Shown: positions 8,581 to 19,564, counted from the stretch's first letter. The stretch: 64,000 nucleotides of DNA from Actinomycetota bacterium (GCA_026393115.1 JAPLAU010000012.1:62001-126000); one strand, 5' to 3'. Program-made: numbers and translations. The notes: a model not told the origin generated them from the letters alone.

Positions 8581-9562
8581 CGACTCGTCAGGTGACGACG
8601 TAGTGGATCCCGACGCGTTCGATGGTGAAACTGACGACGAAGTCGGCGACGATGCGCTCGAGGCCGACGGAGCCGACGATCTTGTTGCCCAGGCCGACGC
8701 GCTGCTGGCACAGGCCGATGCTCTGCTCGTGGAGGTCGAGGAGGTCGAGGTAGTTGACCTCGAAGTCATCGATCTCGAGCCGACAAAAGCCGAGGCCGAC
8801 GCTGCGATTCGCGAACTCTGGGTTGAGTACAAGAACACTGCGTCCGCGAGTTTGCGCGAGCGACTGATCCTGCATTACTCCCCGCTCGTCAAATACGTGG
8901 CTGGTCGTGTGGGTGTCGGATTGCCTCCCAACGTTGAGCAAGCTGACTTGGTCAGTTACGGGATCTTCGGGCTCATCGACGCCATCGAGAAATTCGACCC
9001 CGAGCGCGAGATCAAGTTTGAGACCTATGCGATCAACCGCATTCGCGGTGCCATCATCGACGAACTTCGCAGTATCGACTGGATTCCGCGCTCGGTTCGG
9101 TCGAAGGCCCGCGGTGTTGAGAAGGCCTACGCCATTCTGGGCGCCAAGCTTCAGCGCAGTCCGACGGAGAAGGAAGTCGCGGCCGAACTCGGGGTGACGC
9201 TGGATGAGTTGCACACGATCTTCAATCAGGTTTCATTCGTCAACGTGGTGGCACTCGACGAAATGATCGGCGGTGGCGGGGGTGAGAGCGATCGCGCCAC
9301 CCTTGGGGAGAGTCTGGCGGACAGTCGTGCCGATGACCCGGTGGCGCTGTTCGAAAACGAGGAAATGAAGTACATCCTCGCTCAGGCCATTAATACGCTG
9401 CCCGAACGCGAGAAGATCGTGGTCACCCTCTACTACTACGAGGGATTGACGTTGTCGGAAATTGGTCAGGTGCTGGGCGTCACAGAGAGTCGCATCAGTC
9501 AGATGCATACCAAGGCCGTACTGCAATTGCGGTCGAAGTTCGCCCACGCAAACGACGGGTAG
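8555..9562 (+). CDS. whiG: WhiG/FliA-family sigma-28 factor
   Basis: Residues from about 85 match WhiG closely: [42 protein letters not shown] (region 2), [29 protein letters not shown] (region 3), and a region 4 helix-turn-helix in [19 protein letters not shown]. In Streptomyces WhiG drives sporulation; in flagellated bacteria the homologue drives motility. No flagellar gene is in view. The unusual part is an acidic extension of about 80 residues that contains an exact tandem heptad (AQADALL twice, 45-58) and a Val/Glu/Asp run. ATG 8555 has GAGG at good spacing and lies inside the xerC end, overlapping it by 26 bases. Confidence 0.92.
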   Translation: MSRRIREPDDSSGDDVVDPDAFDGETDDEVGDDALEADGADDLVAQADALLAQADALLVEVEEVEVVDLEVIDLEPTKAEADAAIRELWVEYKNTASASLRERLILHYSPLVKYVAGRVGVGLPPNVEQADLVSYGIFGLIDAIEKFDPEREIKFETYAINRIRGAIIDELRSIDWIPRSVRSKARGVEKAYAILGAKLQRSPTEKEVAAELGVTLDELHTIFNQVSFVNVVALDEMIGGGGGESDRATLGESLADSRADDPVALFENEEMKYILAQAINTLPEREKIVVTLYYYEGLTLSEIGQVLGVTESRISQMHTKAVLQLRSKFAHANDG

Positions 9563-9573
9563 TTGACAGGCAG

Positions 9574-10062
9574 TTACGGCGCTTTGAGTACCGGGCGAAG
9601 CCCGAGTAGTAGGCGCGGGTCAAGGTAGTTGTCGTCGCGACGGAGACCCCAGTGCAGACACGATCCGTCTCCGCAATGCCCGGTGCCGGTCTCGATGGTG
9701 CCAAGTTCATCACCCGTGCTTACCCAGTCACCGACGGCGACGGTTGCGTGCACGGGTTCATAGGTAGTGCGCACGGAGCCGTGATCAACGACCACCACCC
9801 CTCGGCCGGCGAGTGAATTCGCGAAGGTCACGATGCCGTCGGCAGCGGACATCACCACGATTCCGGTCGACGTCGCCAGATCGATGCCGCGGTGACCGGA
9901 ATCCCAGTTCTCGGCCGGCGGGTCGAAACCGCTGATGACCTCATCGGGTCGCACGGGCCAGACGCCGTGCACTGAGCTATTCGACGACATGCTCGCCACC
10001 ACGACGGGGGCCTGATCGGCGGTGGGCAGCACAGAGATGGTGAACAGGAGTAGTGGCAGCAT
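9574..10062 (-). CDS. secreted M23 (LytM-like) peptidase domain protein
   Basis: It has a short hydrophobic signal segment (about 1-17), then a LytM fold. The first zinc-ligand motif H-x-x-x-D is present (GHRGID, H57 and D61). In the second motif the usual H-x-H is C-L-H (GSCLHWGLR), so the histidine thought to act in catalysis is Cys. Many actinobacterial homologues at this locus carry the same change, so it may be a wall-binding or divergent enzyme. It converges on whiG (11 bases apart) and is divergent from rpsB, the same place as Rv2891 in M. tuberculosis. Confidence 0.82.
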   Translation of the reverse strand: MLPLLLFTISVLPTADQAPVVVASMSSNSSVHGVWPVRPDEVISGFDPPAENWDSGHRGIDLATSTGIVVMSAADGIVTFANSLAGRGVVVVDHGSVRTTYEPVHATVAVGDWVSTGDELGTIETGTGHCGDGSCLHWGLRRDDNYLDPRLLLGLRPVLKAP

Positions 10063-10167
10063 GCGGCCAGCCTGCCCGTGTGCGTGACGTGATCGCGCCT
10101 TCGAGACAGTTCTGGGGACAAGCAGGAGGCCCGCGGGGGCTGTGGATAGCTACTCAATGACCTCGGC

Positions 10168-10381
10168 TACCCTTAAGACCAGCACCGGCTTGCCGGTGAC
10201 TCCATGCGAGCACAGCAGCGGTCTTCGGACCGCCGGGAATGCCCACGGTCCCCTTCGGGGGCGGGTTCACCCGGTGCACGCAGAGACGGTTCACCACCCG
10301 GTGGTCCGTCACGAACCGAGGCGCCTCGCGGTGCCAAGACACGTGTGTCTTGGCACAGGGCGCAGAAGGAGGACGTCCACA
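10168..10381 (+). promoter_or_regulatory. long structured 5' leader of rpsB
   Basis: The 319-base gap between the M23 gene and rpsB holds a run of stable hairpins on the plus strand. There is a TACCCT -10-like box (10168-10173). CACCGGC/GCCGGTG pair at 10183-10198. GCGGTC-TTCG-GACCGC (10218-10233) and CCCC-TTCG-GGGG (10250-10261) both have UUCG tetraloops. ACCAC/GTGGT pair near 10293-10305 inside CGGTTC/GAACCG. The last hairpin, at 10331-10356, has 11-12 bp arms (GTGCCAAGACA and its complement). AAGGAGG-type ribosome binding sequence follows at 10367-10372. An S2-responsive or transcription-attenuating leader is inferred. Confidence 0.55.
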
Positions 10382-11368
10382 ATGGCCGTCGTCACCATGA
10401 AGCAGCTGCTCGAGAGCGGCGTGCACTTCGGGCACCAGACCCGCCGCTGGAACCCGAAGATGAAGCGCTACATCTTCACCGAGCGCAATGGCATCTACAT
10501 CATCGACCTTCAGCAATCGCTGGAGTACATCAACCGCGCCTACGAGTTCCTTTCGGAGACCGTCGCGCATGGTGGTTCAGTGATGTTCGTCGGAACCAAG
10601 AAGCAGGCCCAAGAAGCGATCGCCGATCAGGCCACGCGCGTCGGAATGCCCTACGTCAACGAGCGCTGGCTCGGTGGAATGCTCACCAACTTCCAGACCG
10701 TGCACAAGAGGCTCGTTCGCCTGAAGGAACTTGAGCAGATCGACTTCACCGATGTCGCCGGCTCGGGCATGACCAAGAAGGAACTGCTGGTTCTTCAGCG
10801 CGAGAAGATCAAGCTTGAGCGCACCCTCGGTGGTATCCGCGACATGGTGCGCATTCCTAGCGCCATCTGGATCGTTGACACCAAGAAGGAGCACATTGCC
10901 GTCGCTGAGGCGCGCAAGCTCAAGATCCCCGTCATCGCGGTGCTCGACACCAACTGCGATCCAGACGAGGTCGACTTCCCGATTCCGGGTAACGACGACG
11001 CCATTCGTTCGGTCGCACTGCTGACCCGCGTTATTGCCGACGCCGTTGCCGATGGACTCATGGCTCGCGCTGGTCGTGCTGCTGCTGCCGCCGGTGTCGT
11101 TGCCGTCGACGAGCCGCTCAGCGACTGGGAGACCGAACTCCTCGCGACATCCGATGCTGCTTCAGCCGAAGCCGCAGTTGAAGGTGAAGCCGCAGTTGCA
11201 GTTGAAGCAGAAGTTGCGGCCGATGCACTGCCGTCAGCTGACGCGGTTGCCGAAGAGGCTGCTGATGCAGTCATGGACGAGGCTCCCGCCGAGGCGCTCG
11301 ACGCCGCTCAGGCAACCGACCCCTCAGTTGTCGAGAACATCACCGACGCTCCGTCGACTGACGCCTGA
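10382..11368 (+). CDS. rpsB: 30S ribosomal protein S2
   Basis: S2 binds the neck of the small subunit and recruits S1. The core ([83 protein letters not shown]) ends near residue 235. It is followed by an extension of about 90 residues rich in Ala, Glu and Val, so the protein is 328 residues against about 240-260 in other phyla. ATG 10382 is preceded by GAAGGAGG; in-frame codons back to 10142 belong to the leader. The rpsB-tsf-pyrH-frr order is the conserved operon. Confidence 0.97.
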   Translation: MAVVTMKQLLESGVHFGHQTRRWNPKMKRYIFTERNGIYIIDLQQSLEYINRAYEFLSETVAHGGSVMFVGTKKQAQEAIADQATRVGMPYVNERWLGGMLTNFQTVHKRLVRLKELEQIDFTDVAGSGMTKKELLVLQREKIKLERTLGGIRDMVRIPSAIWIVDTKKEHIAVAEARKLKIPVIAVLDTNCDPDEVDFPIPGNDDAIRSVALLTRVIADAVADGLMARAGRAAAAAGVVAVDEPLSDWETELLATSDAASAEAAVEGEAAVAVEAEVAADALPSADAVAEEAADAVMDEAPAEALDAAQATDPSVVENITDAPSTDA

Positions 11369-11374
11369 CCCCTT

Positions 11375-11457
11375 CCCATCAACGACAGACGAAGTTCCCA
11401 TCCACGACAGACGAAGTTCCCATCCACGACGGACGAAGTTCCCATCCACGACGAAGG
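11375..11457 (+). repeat. 22-bp tandem repeat between rpsB and tsf
   Basis: Three full copies (11375-11396, 11397-11418, 11419-11440) and a partial fourth (from 11441) of a 22-bp unit that begins CCCATCCACGAC and ends GACGAAGTT. Only single-base differences separate the copies. The last, diverged copy reads ACGACGAAGGATT and supplies the ribosome binding site of tsf, so the array seems to be an expansion of the Shine-Dalgarno region. Confidence 0.85.
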
Positions 11458-11465
11458 ATTGATCC

Positions 11466-12284
11466 ATGGCGACTATTGCCGCTGCTGATGTCAAGAAGCT
11501 CCGCGACCTCACGGGTGCGGGAATGATGGAGTGCAAGCGCGCTCTTGAAGAGACTGACGGTGACTTCGACAAGTCCGTTGAAGTGCTGCGCATCTCGGGT
11601 TCGGCCAAGGCCGCCAAGCGTGGCGCCGAGCGCACCGCATCGAACGGCCTCGTGGCAGTCTCGGGCACCGCACTTGTTGAGGTGCTGTGCGAGACCGACT
11701 TCGTGGCCAAGAATGCCGACTTCCAGGCGCTGGCTGACCGCATCGTTGCGGCCGCCGACGCCCAGTCCCTCGGCGACCACGACGCGTTGCTTGCGGCGAC
11801 CCTCGATGACGGTGCCACGGTGGCGTCGGCTATTGACGGGCTCGCCGGAATCATTGGCGAGAAGATTGAACTCGGACGGGTCAGCCGCTTTGACGGCGAT
11901 GTTGCGATCTACCTTCACCGTCGCTCGGCCGATCTGCCCGCCCAGGTGGGCGTGCTTGTTGCCTACACCGGCTCGGAAGAGGCGGCTCGCGGCGCGGCAA
12001 TGCAGGTCGCCGCGATGCGCCCCGCCTACCTCGTGCGCGACGACGTTCCGGCCGATGTGGTCGAGAGTGAGCGTCGTATCGCAGAAGCCACGGCGGTTGA
12101 AGAGGGCAAGCCCGAAGCAGCTATTCCCAAGATCGTTGAGGGTCGCCTTAACGGATTCTTCAAGGACAATGTGCTGCTCGAGCAGTCGTCGGTTCAGGAT
12201 TCCAAGAAGTCGGTCGCGGCCGTCCTCAAGGATGCCGGAACCGAAGTGACCGGATTCGCGCGCTTCGAGATCGGCCAGAACTGA
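11466..12284 (+). CDS. tsf: translation elongation factor Ts
   Basis: EF-Ts is the nucleotide exchange factor of EF-Tu. The 272-residue protein has the N-terminal UBA-like domain ([22 protein letters not shown]), the core with the EF-Tu contact motif [10 protein letters not shown], and a second core subdomain with [10 protein letters not shown] and AMQVAAMRP. The C-terminal block [14 protein letters not shown] is also typical. GACGAAGG before ATG 11466 comes from the last copy of the tandem repeat. It follows rpsB as in nearly all bacteria. Confidence 0.97.
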   Translation: MATIAAADVKKLRDLTGAGMMECKRALEETDGDFDKSVEVLRISGSAKAAKRGAERTASNGLVAVSGTALVEVLCETDFVAKNADFQALADRIVAAADAQSLGDHDALLAATLDDGATVASAIDGLAGIIGEKIELGRVSRFDGDVAIYLHRRSADLPAQVGVLVAYTGSEEAARGAAMQVAAMRPAYLVRDDVPADVVESERRIAEATAVEEGKPEAAIPKIVEGRLNGFFKDNVLLEQSSVQDSKKSVAAVLKDAGTEVTGFARFEIGQN

Positions 12285-12303
12285 CTCTTTCTGCCCAACT
12301 CAA

Positions 12304-12367
12304 CCCGGCTCGGGGCCGGGCGGTGGCAGACTTCAGTGAGGTGCCGGCGGGCCACAGGGCCCGTCGG
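12304..12367 (+). terminator. two hairpins between tsf and pyrH
   Basis: CCCGGC-TCGGG-GCCGGG at 12304-12320 is followed by a second stem, CGGGCC-ACAG-GGCCCG at 12348-12363, extendable to 12344-12367 with one wobble. Neither has a T-run. They probably terminate or attenuate read-through from rpsB-tsf into pyrH-frr, or process the mRNA. Confidence 0.45.
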
Positions 12368-12379
12368 ACAGGTGGATGA

Positions 12380-13204
<825 letters not shown>

Positions 13205-13253
13205 AGGCGCTGTCAGAAACTATGCGTCCCATGACCGAACACAAGGAGACCAC

Positions 13254-13811
13254 GTGATCGACGACATCCTCCTCGAAGCCCAGGAGAAGATGGACAAGGC
13301 GCTGGAGGTGGCGCGCGAAGACTTCGCGACCATTCGCACCGGGCGCGCAAACCCGTCGATGTTCCACCGGATCTCGGTCGACTACTACGGCACTCCGACG
13401 CCGGTGCAGCAACTTGCATCGTTCACCGTGCCCGAGGCGCGCATGATCATCATCACCCCCTACGACAAGGGCGCCTTCAATGCGGTTGAGAAGGCTATTC
13501 GCGACTCTGATCTCGGTGTCAACCCGAGTAATGATGGCAATGTCATCCGAGTGGTGCTGCCCGAGCTCACTGAGGAACGGCGCAAGGAATACATCAAGAT
13601 GGCCAAGCACAAGGCCGAAGAGTCCAAGGTATCGATTCGCAATATTCGTCGGCATGCCAAAGACAACATGGACAAGTTGGGCAAGGACGGCGAGGTCGGC
13701 GAAGACGATGTTCGTCGCGGCGAAAAATCACTCGACGACTTGACCTCGACACATGTGAATCACGTTGACGAGATGCTCAAGCACAAGGAAGCCGAGTTGC
13801 TCGAGGTCTGA
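13254..13811 (+). CDS. frr: ribosome recycling factor
   Basis: RRF splits post-termination ribosomes together with EF-G. From GTG 13254 the product is 185 residues, exactly the family length, with [55 protein letters not shown] and the C-terminal [19 protein letters not shown] segments. AAGGAG at 13244-13248 gives ideal spacing; longer in-frame sequence upstream overlaps pyrH and is not coding. cdsA begins 10 bases after the stop. Confidence 0.96.
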   Translation: MIDDILLEAQEKMDKALEVAREDFATIRTGRANPSMFHRISVDYYGTPTPVQQLASFTVPEARMIIITPYDKGAFNAVEKAIRDSDLGVNPSNDGNVIRVVLPELTEERRKEYIKMAKHKAEESKVSIRNIRRHAKDNMDKLGKDGEVGEDDVRRGEKSLDDLTSTHVNHVDEMLKHKEAELLEV

Positions 13812-13821
13812 GCTATCCACG

Positions 13822-14682
13822 ATGTCGAACGAATCGTCGGCTGCGCCAGAGCAGCAGGTTGCTGAGGCCGGGCACGGACGTGCCGGCCGCAACCTTGCTG
13901 CTGCAGTTGCGGCGGGAGTGGTACTCGGCGCCATTTGCCTGATCAGCTTGTTCACCGTCAAGTGGGGCTTTGCGCTCGTTGCGGGTGTTGCACTGTTGAT
14001 TGCTGTACGCGAATTCGAATCGGCGCTCGCCCATCGCGATATCCGGCTCGACGCGATTCCGTTGTATATCGGAGTTGTGGGCGTCTCGACCGCAGCGTGT
14101 CTATGGGGCATTGAAGGACTAGCGGTCGCGTTCGGAATCCTTGTGTTGGCGCTGCTGTTCGCCGGGTTACGTCACGGTACCGACCATTACGTGCGCAATA
14201 CCTCGGCAAGTGTGATGGTGGCGGCGTACCTGCCGTTCATGATCGGCTTCGTCATGCTGATGCTGCGTAGCGATAACGGCGCGTTACGCATTGTTGCCTT
14301 CATCCTGTTGACCATCTGCAGCGATATCGGTGGATACATTGCCGGTGTACTTTTCGGTAAGCATCCGATTGCGCCGAGCATCTCACCGAAGAAGTCATGG
14401 GAAGGCTTGATCGGGTCGATTGTGTTGCAGTGCATCGCCGGTGCGGCAATCTTCACGTGGATGTTTCATGCTCCGGCGTGGCAAGGCGTGGTGACCGGTC
14501 TTGTGATGACGGCCGTGGCAACTCTCGGTGACTTCACCGAGTCGGCGATTAAGCGTGATCTCGGGGTGAAGGACATGGGGACGATTGTTCCCGGTCATGG
14601 AGGCATGATGGATCGTCTTGACTCGTTGATTCCGAACGCCTTTACATCGTGGGCGCTCTTCACGCTGTTTTTGGGGCCGTAG
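13822..14682 (+). CDS. cdsA: phosphatidate cytidylyltransferase (CDP-diacylglycerol synthase)
   Basis: This integral membrane enzyme makes CDP-diacylglycerol from phosphatidate and CTP, the branch point of phospholipid synthesis. Seven to eight hydrophobic segments are visible. The C-terminal family signature is intact: [12 protein letters not shown], then [17 protein letters not shown] and [14 protein letters not shown] with the metal-binding acids. I start it at ATG 13822 (286 residues) just after the frr stop; further in-frame codons upstream overlap frr. Confidence 0.93.
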   Translation: MSNESSAAPEQQVAEAGHGRAGRNLAAAVAAGVVLGAICLISLFTVKWGFALVAGVALLIAVREFESALAHRDIRLDAIPLYIGVVGVSTAACLWGIEGLAVAFGILVLALLFAGLRHGTDHYVRNTSASVMVAAYLPFMIGFVMLMLRSDNGALRIVAFILLTICSDIGGYIAGVLFGKHPIAPSISPKKSWEGLIGSIVLQCIAGAAIFTWMFHAPAWQGVVTGLVMTAVATLGDFTESAIKRDLGVKDMGTIVPGHGGMMDRLDSLIPNAFTSWALFTLFLGP

Positions 14683-14708
14683 TCGTGCCGGTACCTGGCG
14701 AGTTGCAG

Positions 14709-15818
14709 ATGGCCGCGCCCCGGCGTAAGAAGCCGCCGGTGCACCTCTCAGATCTCACGCTGGCGCAGCGCCGTGAACACATTGCCGAACTGGGACTTCC
14801 AGCATTTCGTGCTGACCAGATTTCGCGACAGTGGTTTGGTCGACTCGTCGACGATCCCGCTCGCTGGACTGATGTGCCCGAGGCCATGCGAGCCTCACTC
14901 GCTGACCAACTCACCCCTGCACTGTTGACGTTGGTGCGCAGTCAGGAAGCTGACAAGGGCCTCACGGTGAAGTCTCTGTGGCGACTGTTCGATGGCGCTC
15001 TCGTCGAGAGCGTGTTGATGCGCTACCCGGCCGATACTCGTTCGCGAGCGCGCAACACTGTGTGTATTTCCAGCCAAGCGGGGTGCGGCATGAACTGCCC
15101 GTTCTGCGCGACTGGTCAGGCCGGTCTGACTCGCAACATGTCGACGGCCGAAATTGTCGAGCAGGTGATGGCAGCGGCGCGATCCCTTGCGCGAGGCGAA
15201 GTGGTCGGTGGTCCCGGTCGCGTTGGGAACATCGTGTTCATGGGAATGGGTGAACCGATGGCCAATTACGACGCTGTGGCCGGAGCGCTGCATCGGCTCA
15301 CGTCTGAGGCTCCGGAGGGGCCAGGAATCTCAGCGCGCAGCATCACGGTTTCGACGGTGGGGCTTGTTCCTCGCATCGAGCAGTTGGCGACTGAAGGTCT
15401 GCCGGTGACGTTGGCAGTGTCGTTGCACGCTCCCGATGATGAGTTGCGCGACACCTTGGTTCCGATCAATACGCGGTGGAAGGTAGGCGAGGTTCTTGAT
15501 GCGGCGTTCGGTTATGCCCGTCAGACCCGTCGCCGGGTGAGCATTGAGTATGCGCTGATTCGCGATGTGAACGATCAAGCAGCGCGGGCCGATCTCCTCG
15601 GTCGGCTGCTTAAGGGCCGACTTGTTCACGTGAATCTCATTCCTCTCAATCCCACGCCGGGCTCGCAATGGACCGCGTCCAGACGAAAAGATGAGCAGGA
15701 GTTTGTGCGACGCTTGCAGAGTCATGGAGTTGCCGTCACAGTGCGCGATACTCGGGGACGCGATATTGATGGAGCGTGTGGGCAATTAGCGGCCAGTGAC
15801 GAGGGAATGGAGGGCTAA
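14709..15818 (+). CDS. rlmN: dual-specificity rRNA/tRNA adenine C2-methyltransferase RlmN
   Basis: This radical SAM enzyme methylates C2 of A2503 in 23S rRNA and A37 in some tRNAs. The cluster motif C-G-M-N-C-P-F-C is at about 125-132, with [28 protein letters not shown] and [11 protein letters not shown] following. The C-terminal cysteine needed for the methyl-transfer intermediate is in [12 protein letters not shown] 14709 is chosen; an in-frame GTG at 14685, just after cdsA, is an alternative start. prpE follows after two bases. Confidence 0.94.
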   Translation: MAAPRRKKPPVHLSDLTLAQRREHIAELGLPAFRADQISRQWFGRLVDDPARWTDVPEAMRASLADQLTPALLTLVRSQEADKGLTVKSLWRLFDGALVESVLMRYPADTRSRARNTVCISSQAGCGMNCPFCATGQAGLTRNMSTAEIVEQVMAAARSLARGEVVGGPGRVGNIVFMGMGEPMANYDAVAGALHRLTSEAPEGPGISARSITVSTVGLVPRIEQLATEGLPVTLAVSLHAPDDELRDTLVPINTRWKVGEVLDAAFGYARQTRRRVSIEYALIRDVNDQAARADLLGRLLKGRLVHVNLIPLNPTPGSQWTASRRKDEQEFVRRLQSHGVAVTVRDTRGRDIDGACGQLAASDEGMEG

Positions 15819-15820
15819 CG

Positions 15821-17701
15821 ATGGCCCCGGGTGATTACCAGCAGGCGTATCGGCGCAGTATCGACGACCCTGAAGGATTCTGGGGTGACGCAGCCGCACT
15901 GATCGACTGGGATGTAGCACCCACGCGCATCCTTGACCGCACGGATGCACCGTTCTTCCGATGGTTCTCCGACGGTCATCTCAATACGTCAGTGCAAGCG
16001 CTCGACCGGCACGTCGCCGCTGGCAATGGCGAACGAGTGGCCCTCATCCACGAGTCTGCAGTCACTGGAAGTACCACGCGCTTCACGTATGGCGAACTCA
16101 CCGATCTCGTTGCTCGGTTTGCAGGGGTGCTCGCCGATCAAGGCGTCGAACGTGGCGATCGCGTCATCATCTACATGCCGATGGTTCCTGAAGCACTCAT
16201 TGCCATGCTGGCAACGGCTCGTCTTGGCGCGGTGCACTCGGTGGTGTTCGGCGGATTCGCACCGAATGAGTTGGCGTTGCGCATTGATGACGCAAGTCCG
16301 AAGGTCATTGTGTCGGCATCGTGCGGTGTTGAGGGATCTCGCGTTATCGAATACAAGCCGATGCTCGATCGTGCACTGGAGATCGCCGGACATCGACCCG
16401 AGTGCAGCATCATCCTGCAGCGGCCGCAGGCGGTTGCCGAACTCGGTGCCAATGATCGTGACTGGCATGAACTGATGCAGGGTGCTCATCCGCACCCTCC
16501 GGTCAGCGTGAAGGCTACTGATCCGCTGTACATCCTCTACACCTCCGGAACTACTGGCAAACCCAAAGGCATTGTGCGCGACAACGGTGGCCATGCCGTG
16601 TCGTTGGCGTGGAGCATGCCCAACATCTACGACATTGGTCCTGGCGACGTCTGGTGGTCAGCATCAGATGTGGGTTGGGTCGTTGGACACTCGTACATCG
16701 TGTACGCGCCGCTGATCGTGGGCGCAACGACGGTGATGTATGAAGGCAAGCCGGTGGGAACTCCCGATGCCGGTGCTTTCTGGCGACTGATTGAAAAGCA
16801 TCGCGTGAAGTCACTGTTCACGGCTCCGACGGCCATTCGTGCCATCAAGAAGGAAGATCCTGACGGGACGTTCATTCAGGCCGCGGATCTTTCGTCGTTC
16901 CGCGCGCTCTTCCTCGCGGGTGAACGGCTCGACCCTGATACCTATCACTGGGCCACTGATGCGCTCGGTGCTCCCGTGATCGATAACTGGTGGCAGACCG
17001 AAACGGGATGGCCGATCGCATCGAATCTGCGTGGGCTCGACCCGATGCCGATCAAACCCGGATCGCCGACTGTTCCGGTTCCTGGATACGACGTGCGAAT
17101 CGTCGACGAGCGAGGCGAGGAAGTTCCTGCGGGTACCGACGGCAATATTGTCATTCGACTCCCGTTGCCTCCCGGAACGTTGCCCACTCTCTGGAACGAC
17201 GACGCGCGCTACGTCGATTCGTACCTGTCGGTGTTCAGTGGTTGCTATGCCACCGGTGACGGCGGATCGATCGACGCCGATGGCTATGTGTATGTCATGG
17301 GTCGTACCGACGACGTCATCAACGTCGCAGGGCACCGGCTGAGTACAGGCTCGATGGAAGCGGTCGTCGCGTCGCATTCGATGGTGGCTGAATGCGCGGT
17401 GATCGGTGTTCAGGATGCCATCAAGGGGCAGTTGCCACGCGCTTTCGTGGTGCTCAAGGCGGGTGCGGACATTGATCCGCTGGTGCTGCAGGCCGAGGTG
17501 GTGGCTGACGTGCGCGATCAGATCGGACCTGTTGCCGCGTTGAATTCGGTTGTCGTCGTGCCGGCTCTTCCTAAGACGCGGTCAGGCAAGATTCTGCGGC
17601 GCACCATGCGCGGCATCGCCGACGGACGTGAAGAAGCGGTGCCGAGCACTATTGAAGATGCTGGCGTTCTCGATGTGCTCAGGCCGTTGCTGCAGAGTTG
17701 A
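15821..17701 (+). CDS. prpE: propionyl-CoA synthetase (acyl-CoA ligase)
   Basis: It activates propionate with ATP and CoA. The AMP-binding signature YTSGTTGKPKG is at about 242-252, the acyl-pocket region reads WWQTETGWP (the Trp-Pro ending is the PrpE form, whereas acetyl-CoA synthetase has Gly-Gly-Ile), and the hinge GRTDDVINVAGHRLSTG follows. The acylation-controlled catalytic lysine is in PKTRSGKILRR. At 626 residues it has family length. GGAGGG precedes ATG 15821, two bases after rlmN. Propionyl-CoA would also come from MmsA acting on thymine breakdown products in the nearby operon. Acetate or acrylate as substrate cannot be excluded. Confidence 0.85.
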   Translation: MAPGDYQQAYRRSIDDPEGFWGDAAALIDWDVAPTRILDRTDAPFFRWFSDGHLNTSVQALDRHVAAGNGERVALIHESAVTGSTTRFTYGELTDLVARFAGVLADQGVERGDRVIIYMPMVPEALIAMLATARLGAVHSVVFGGFAPNELALRIDDASPKVIVSASCGVEGSRVIEYKPMLDRALEIAGHRPECSIILQRPQAVAELGANDRDWHELMQGAHPHPPVSVKATDPLYILYTSGTTGKPKGIVRDNGGHAVSLAWSMPNIYDIGPGDVWWSASDVGWVVGHSYIVYAPLIVGATTVMYEGKPVGTPDAGAFWRLIEKHRVKSLFTAPTAIRAIKKEDPDGTFIQAADLSSFRALFLAGERLDPDTYHWATDALGAPVIDNWWQTETGWPIASNLRGLDPMPIKPGSPTVPVPGYDVRIVDERGEEVPAGTDGNIVIRLPLPPGTLPTLWNDDARYVDSYLSVFSGCYATGDGGSIDADGYVYVMGRTDDVINVAGHRLSTGSMEAVVASHSMVAECAVIGVQDAIKGQLPRAFVVLKAGADIDPLVLQAEVVADVRDQIGPVAALNSVVVVPALPKTRSGKILRRTMRGIADGREEAVPSTIEDAGVLDVLRPLLQS

Positions 17702-17703
17702 CT

Positions 17704-19465
17704 CTATTGCGTCTGCAGGCAGAAGTAGCGCCAAGGCGCGTAGGTGAGCACGGTGGAGTGTGATGCGGGAACGACGGCACGCACTCGGTAGGTGCCGACA
17801 GTACGTGGTGTTGCTGATGCGCGGAAGTTTCCGGTGTCGGTGATGAACGAGGTGGTGCTGCTGCGGATCCATGCGCCGGCGGCATTTCGCCGTTCGAGCT
17901 GCACGATGACCCGCGGCGTGTTGTGCGCTTCCAGGGGCCATGCGTTTCCCATGTAGTACCAGCTGTTGACGGTACGGCACGCTGTCGCCAACGTTGTGCC
18001 ACAGATACGGAAGAGGCCTCCGGGGTTGCTCAAGCGGGCTTCGATCGTTGCTTTGCGAGGTGCGCTTGTTGAAGTGGTGTAGCTCAGAAGCACTGCCGTG
18101 TTGGTTGACTTGTCGTATCCAGTCGGGCCGCTAGCCGTCGATCCGGCAAACGTGAGACCACCGCTCAACCCCACCGCTATGCCCCAGAGAGCGGTTGAAG
18201 TGCCGGCGTCAGTGGATGCGCGCACGGTGAGGGTGCCGTTACTCCCATACCCGACGTCCGGAACACCCGAGGAAGAGAGGTGGTTGATGATGCCAGTCGT
18301 TGGTGTCGGATCGATCATCTCGGAGTTAGCGTCGGTGCCAGCGAAGAGCAGGGAGCCGTCGGACAGTCGCATTGCTCGTTCCGCGTGCATATGAAGGGCA
18401 ATGGCGAAGCCCTTGCCGCGGTTGAAACTCGCGTCGGCCGTCCCGGAATTTTTGAACCGCACGACTGCCATGTCGAAGTATGCGTCAACTTGGTCGGGCG
18501 CGGTCCACAGACCCGCCGCAACGACGACACGGCCCCCCCGACTGCAAGAGAACTGTGGCCGTGCCTTTGCCTGCCCACCCTGCGATGGGGCGGCGGGAGG
18601 CGATTCCGTCACTGCTGAAACTCGTATCTCTGCGGCCGTTCGGTAGAACGCGAACAGCGCCGAACGTGGCACCGTCGAGGTACACGCCAACCACCACTTT
18701 GCCATCGGCTGCGATGGCAGTTTGTCCTGATGGAGCGAAGTGGCTATCGGTGACCCCTGGAAGGCCAATGAAGACCACGCCGGTTGATCCGCCGAAGGAT
18801 GCCGCAGGCTGTCCGTGAAAATCGACCATGATGAGTACGGGGCCGTGCGAGGGATCGGATTTTCCGCTTGCCATCTTCCAGCACGTAGACACAATCCGTC
18901 CATCGGGCAGAACGGCTCCATCCATTCGAGGGGGTTCGTATGCGCCACTTCGGGTTCCGCACCTCACTGCACTTCCGAGCGAACGCAGGAGGATGCCGCC
19001 CGTTGCGAAAGTTGGGTCGAGTTGACCAGTAGTGGCATTGATGCGAACCAGGGCAAGACCGGTGATGCCTGACGATGACGTGTATCCGCCGAATGCAACG
19101 AGGGTGCCGCGTGGTCCGTGTTCAAGGTGGTCGAGCACGATGGTGTAGCCGGACCGAGCCAGCGTGACCGTGCCATGGCTGCCGAACCCCGGTAGTTCGG
19201 TGCCCGTCCGGTCGTAGCGAATGATGACGCTGTTGGTTGCCTTGTTCACTGAAGTCCAGCGACTTCCGGTGGCGACAACACCGCCGTCGGGCATGGAGAT
19301 GACGTCGGTAAACGCGTTGACCGCGGGATTCGAGACCACTCCGTTAGTGCCGAACTGCGGATTCAACACGGGCGCAGTGGTGGTTGCTGACACCACCGTG
19401 CATGCCAGCAATGTGGCCAATGTCAGACCGGCTGTGGCCGCGGTTGGCATACGCGGAGCCCCCAT
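17704..19465 (-). pseudogene. secreted delta-60/beta-propeller-like repeat protein, frameshifted
   Basis: Two overlapping reading frames together make one protein. The first (from ATG 19465) has a signal peptide ending near VVSA, then repeats of the delta-60 kind (LNPQFGTNGVV, ISMPDGGVVATG, VIIRYDRTGTELPGFGSHGTV). It continues to LLQSGG and then shifts out of frame at a run of seven C (18533-18539 on the plus strand). Removing one C joins it to GRVVVAAGLWTAPDQVD and to a C-terminal beta-rich domain of about 115 residues ending at 17704. The joined product would be about 586 residues. The cause may be a sequencing error in the homopolymer, slipped-strand variation, or true decay. It converges on prpE with two bases between. 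Function unknown. Confidence 0.75.
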
Positions 19466-19541
19466 GAATACCACGCTAGGCGCATTCGATGGCGTCAGCG
19501 GTCGATGAAGTTCTCTCCCGCGTGGATGTCTGCTTTCGCTG

Positions 19542-19564
19542 AGCCACCCGAGTGACGCGTGGCT
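19542..19564 (-). terminator. hairpin at end of the gcdH-CoA transferase-gntR operon
   Basis: AGCCACCCG (19542-19550) pairs with CGCGTGGCT (19556-19564), with one C-C mismatch, across AGTGA. It overlaps the stop of the GntR gene. There is no T-run; modest support. Confidence 0.3.

Noticed and set aside
10142-10381. In-frame extension of rpsB upstream to 10142
   Set aside because: S2 homology begins at ATG 10382 after an ideal ribosome site; the upstream codons are the hairpin leader.
11375-11457. Possible CRISPR-like array
   Set aside because: The repeats are directly adjacent with no spacers and there are no cas genes.
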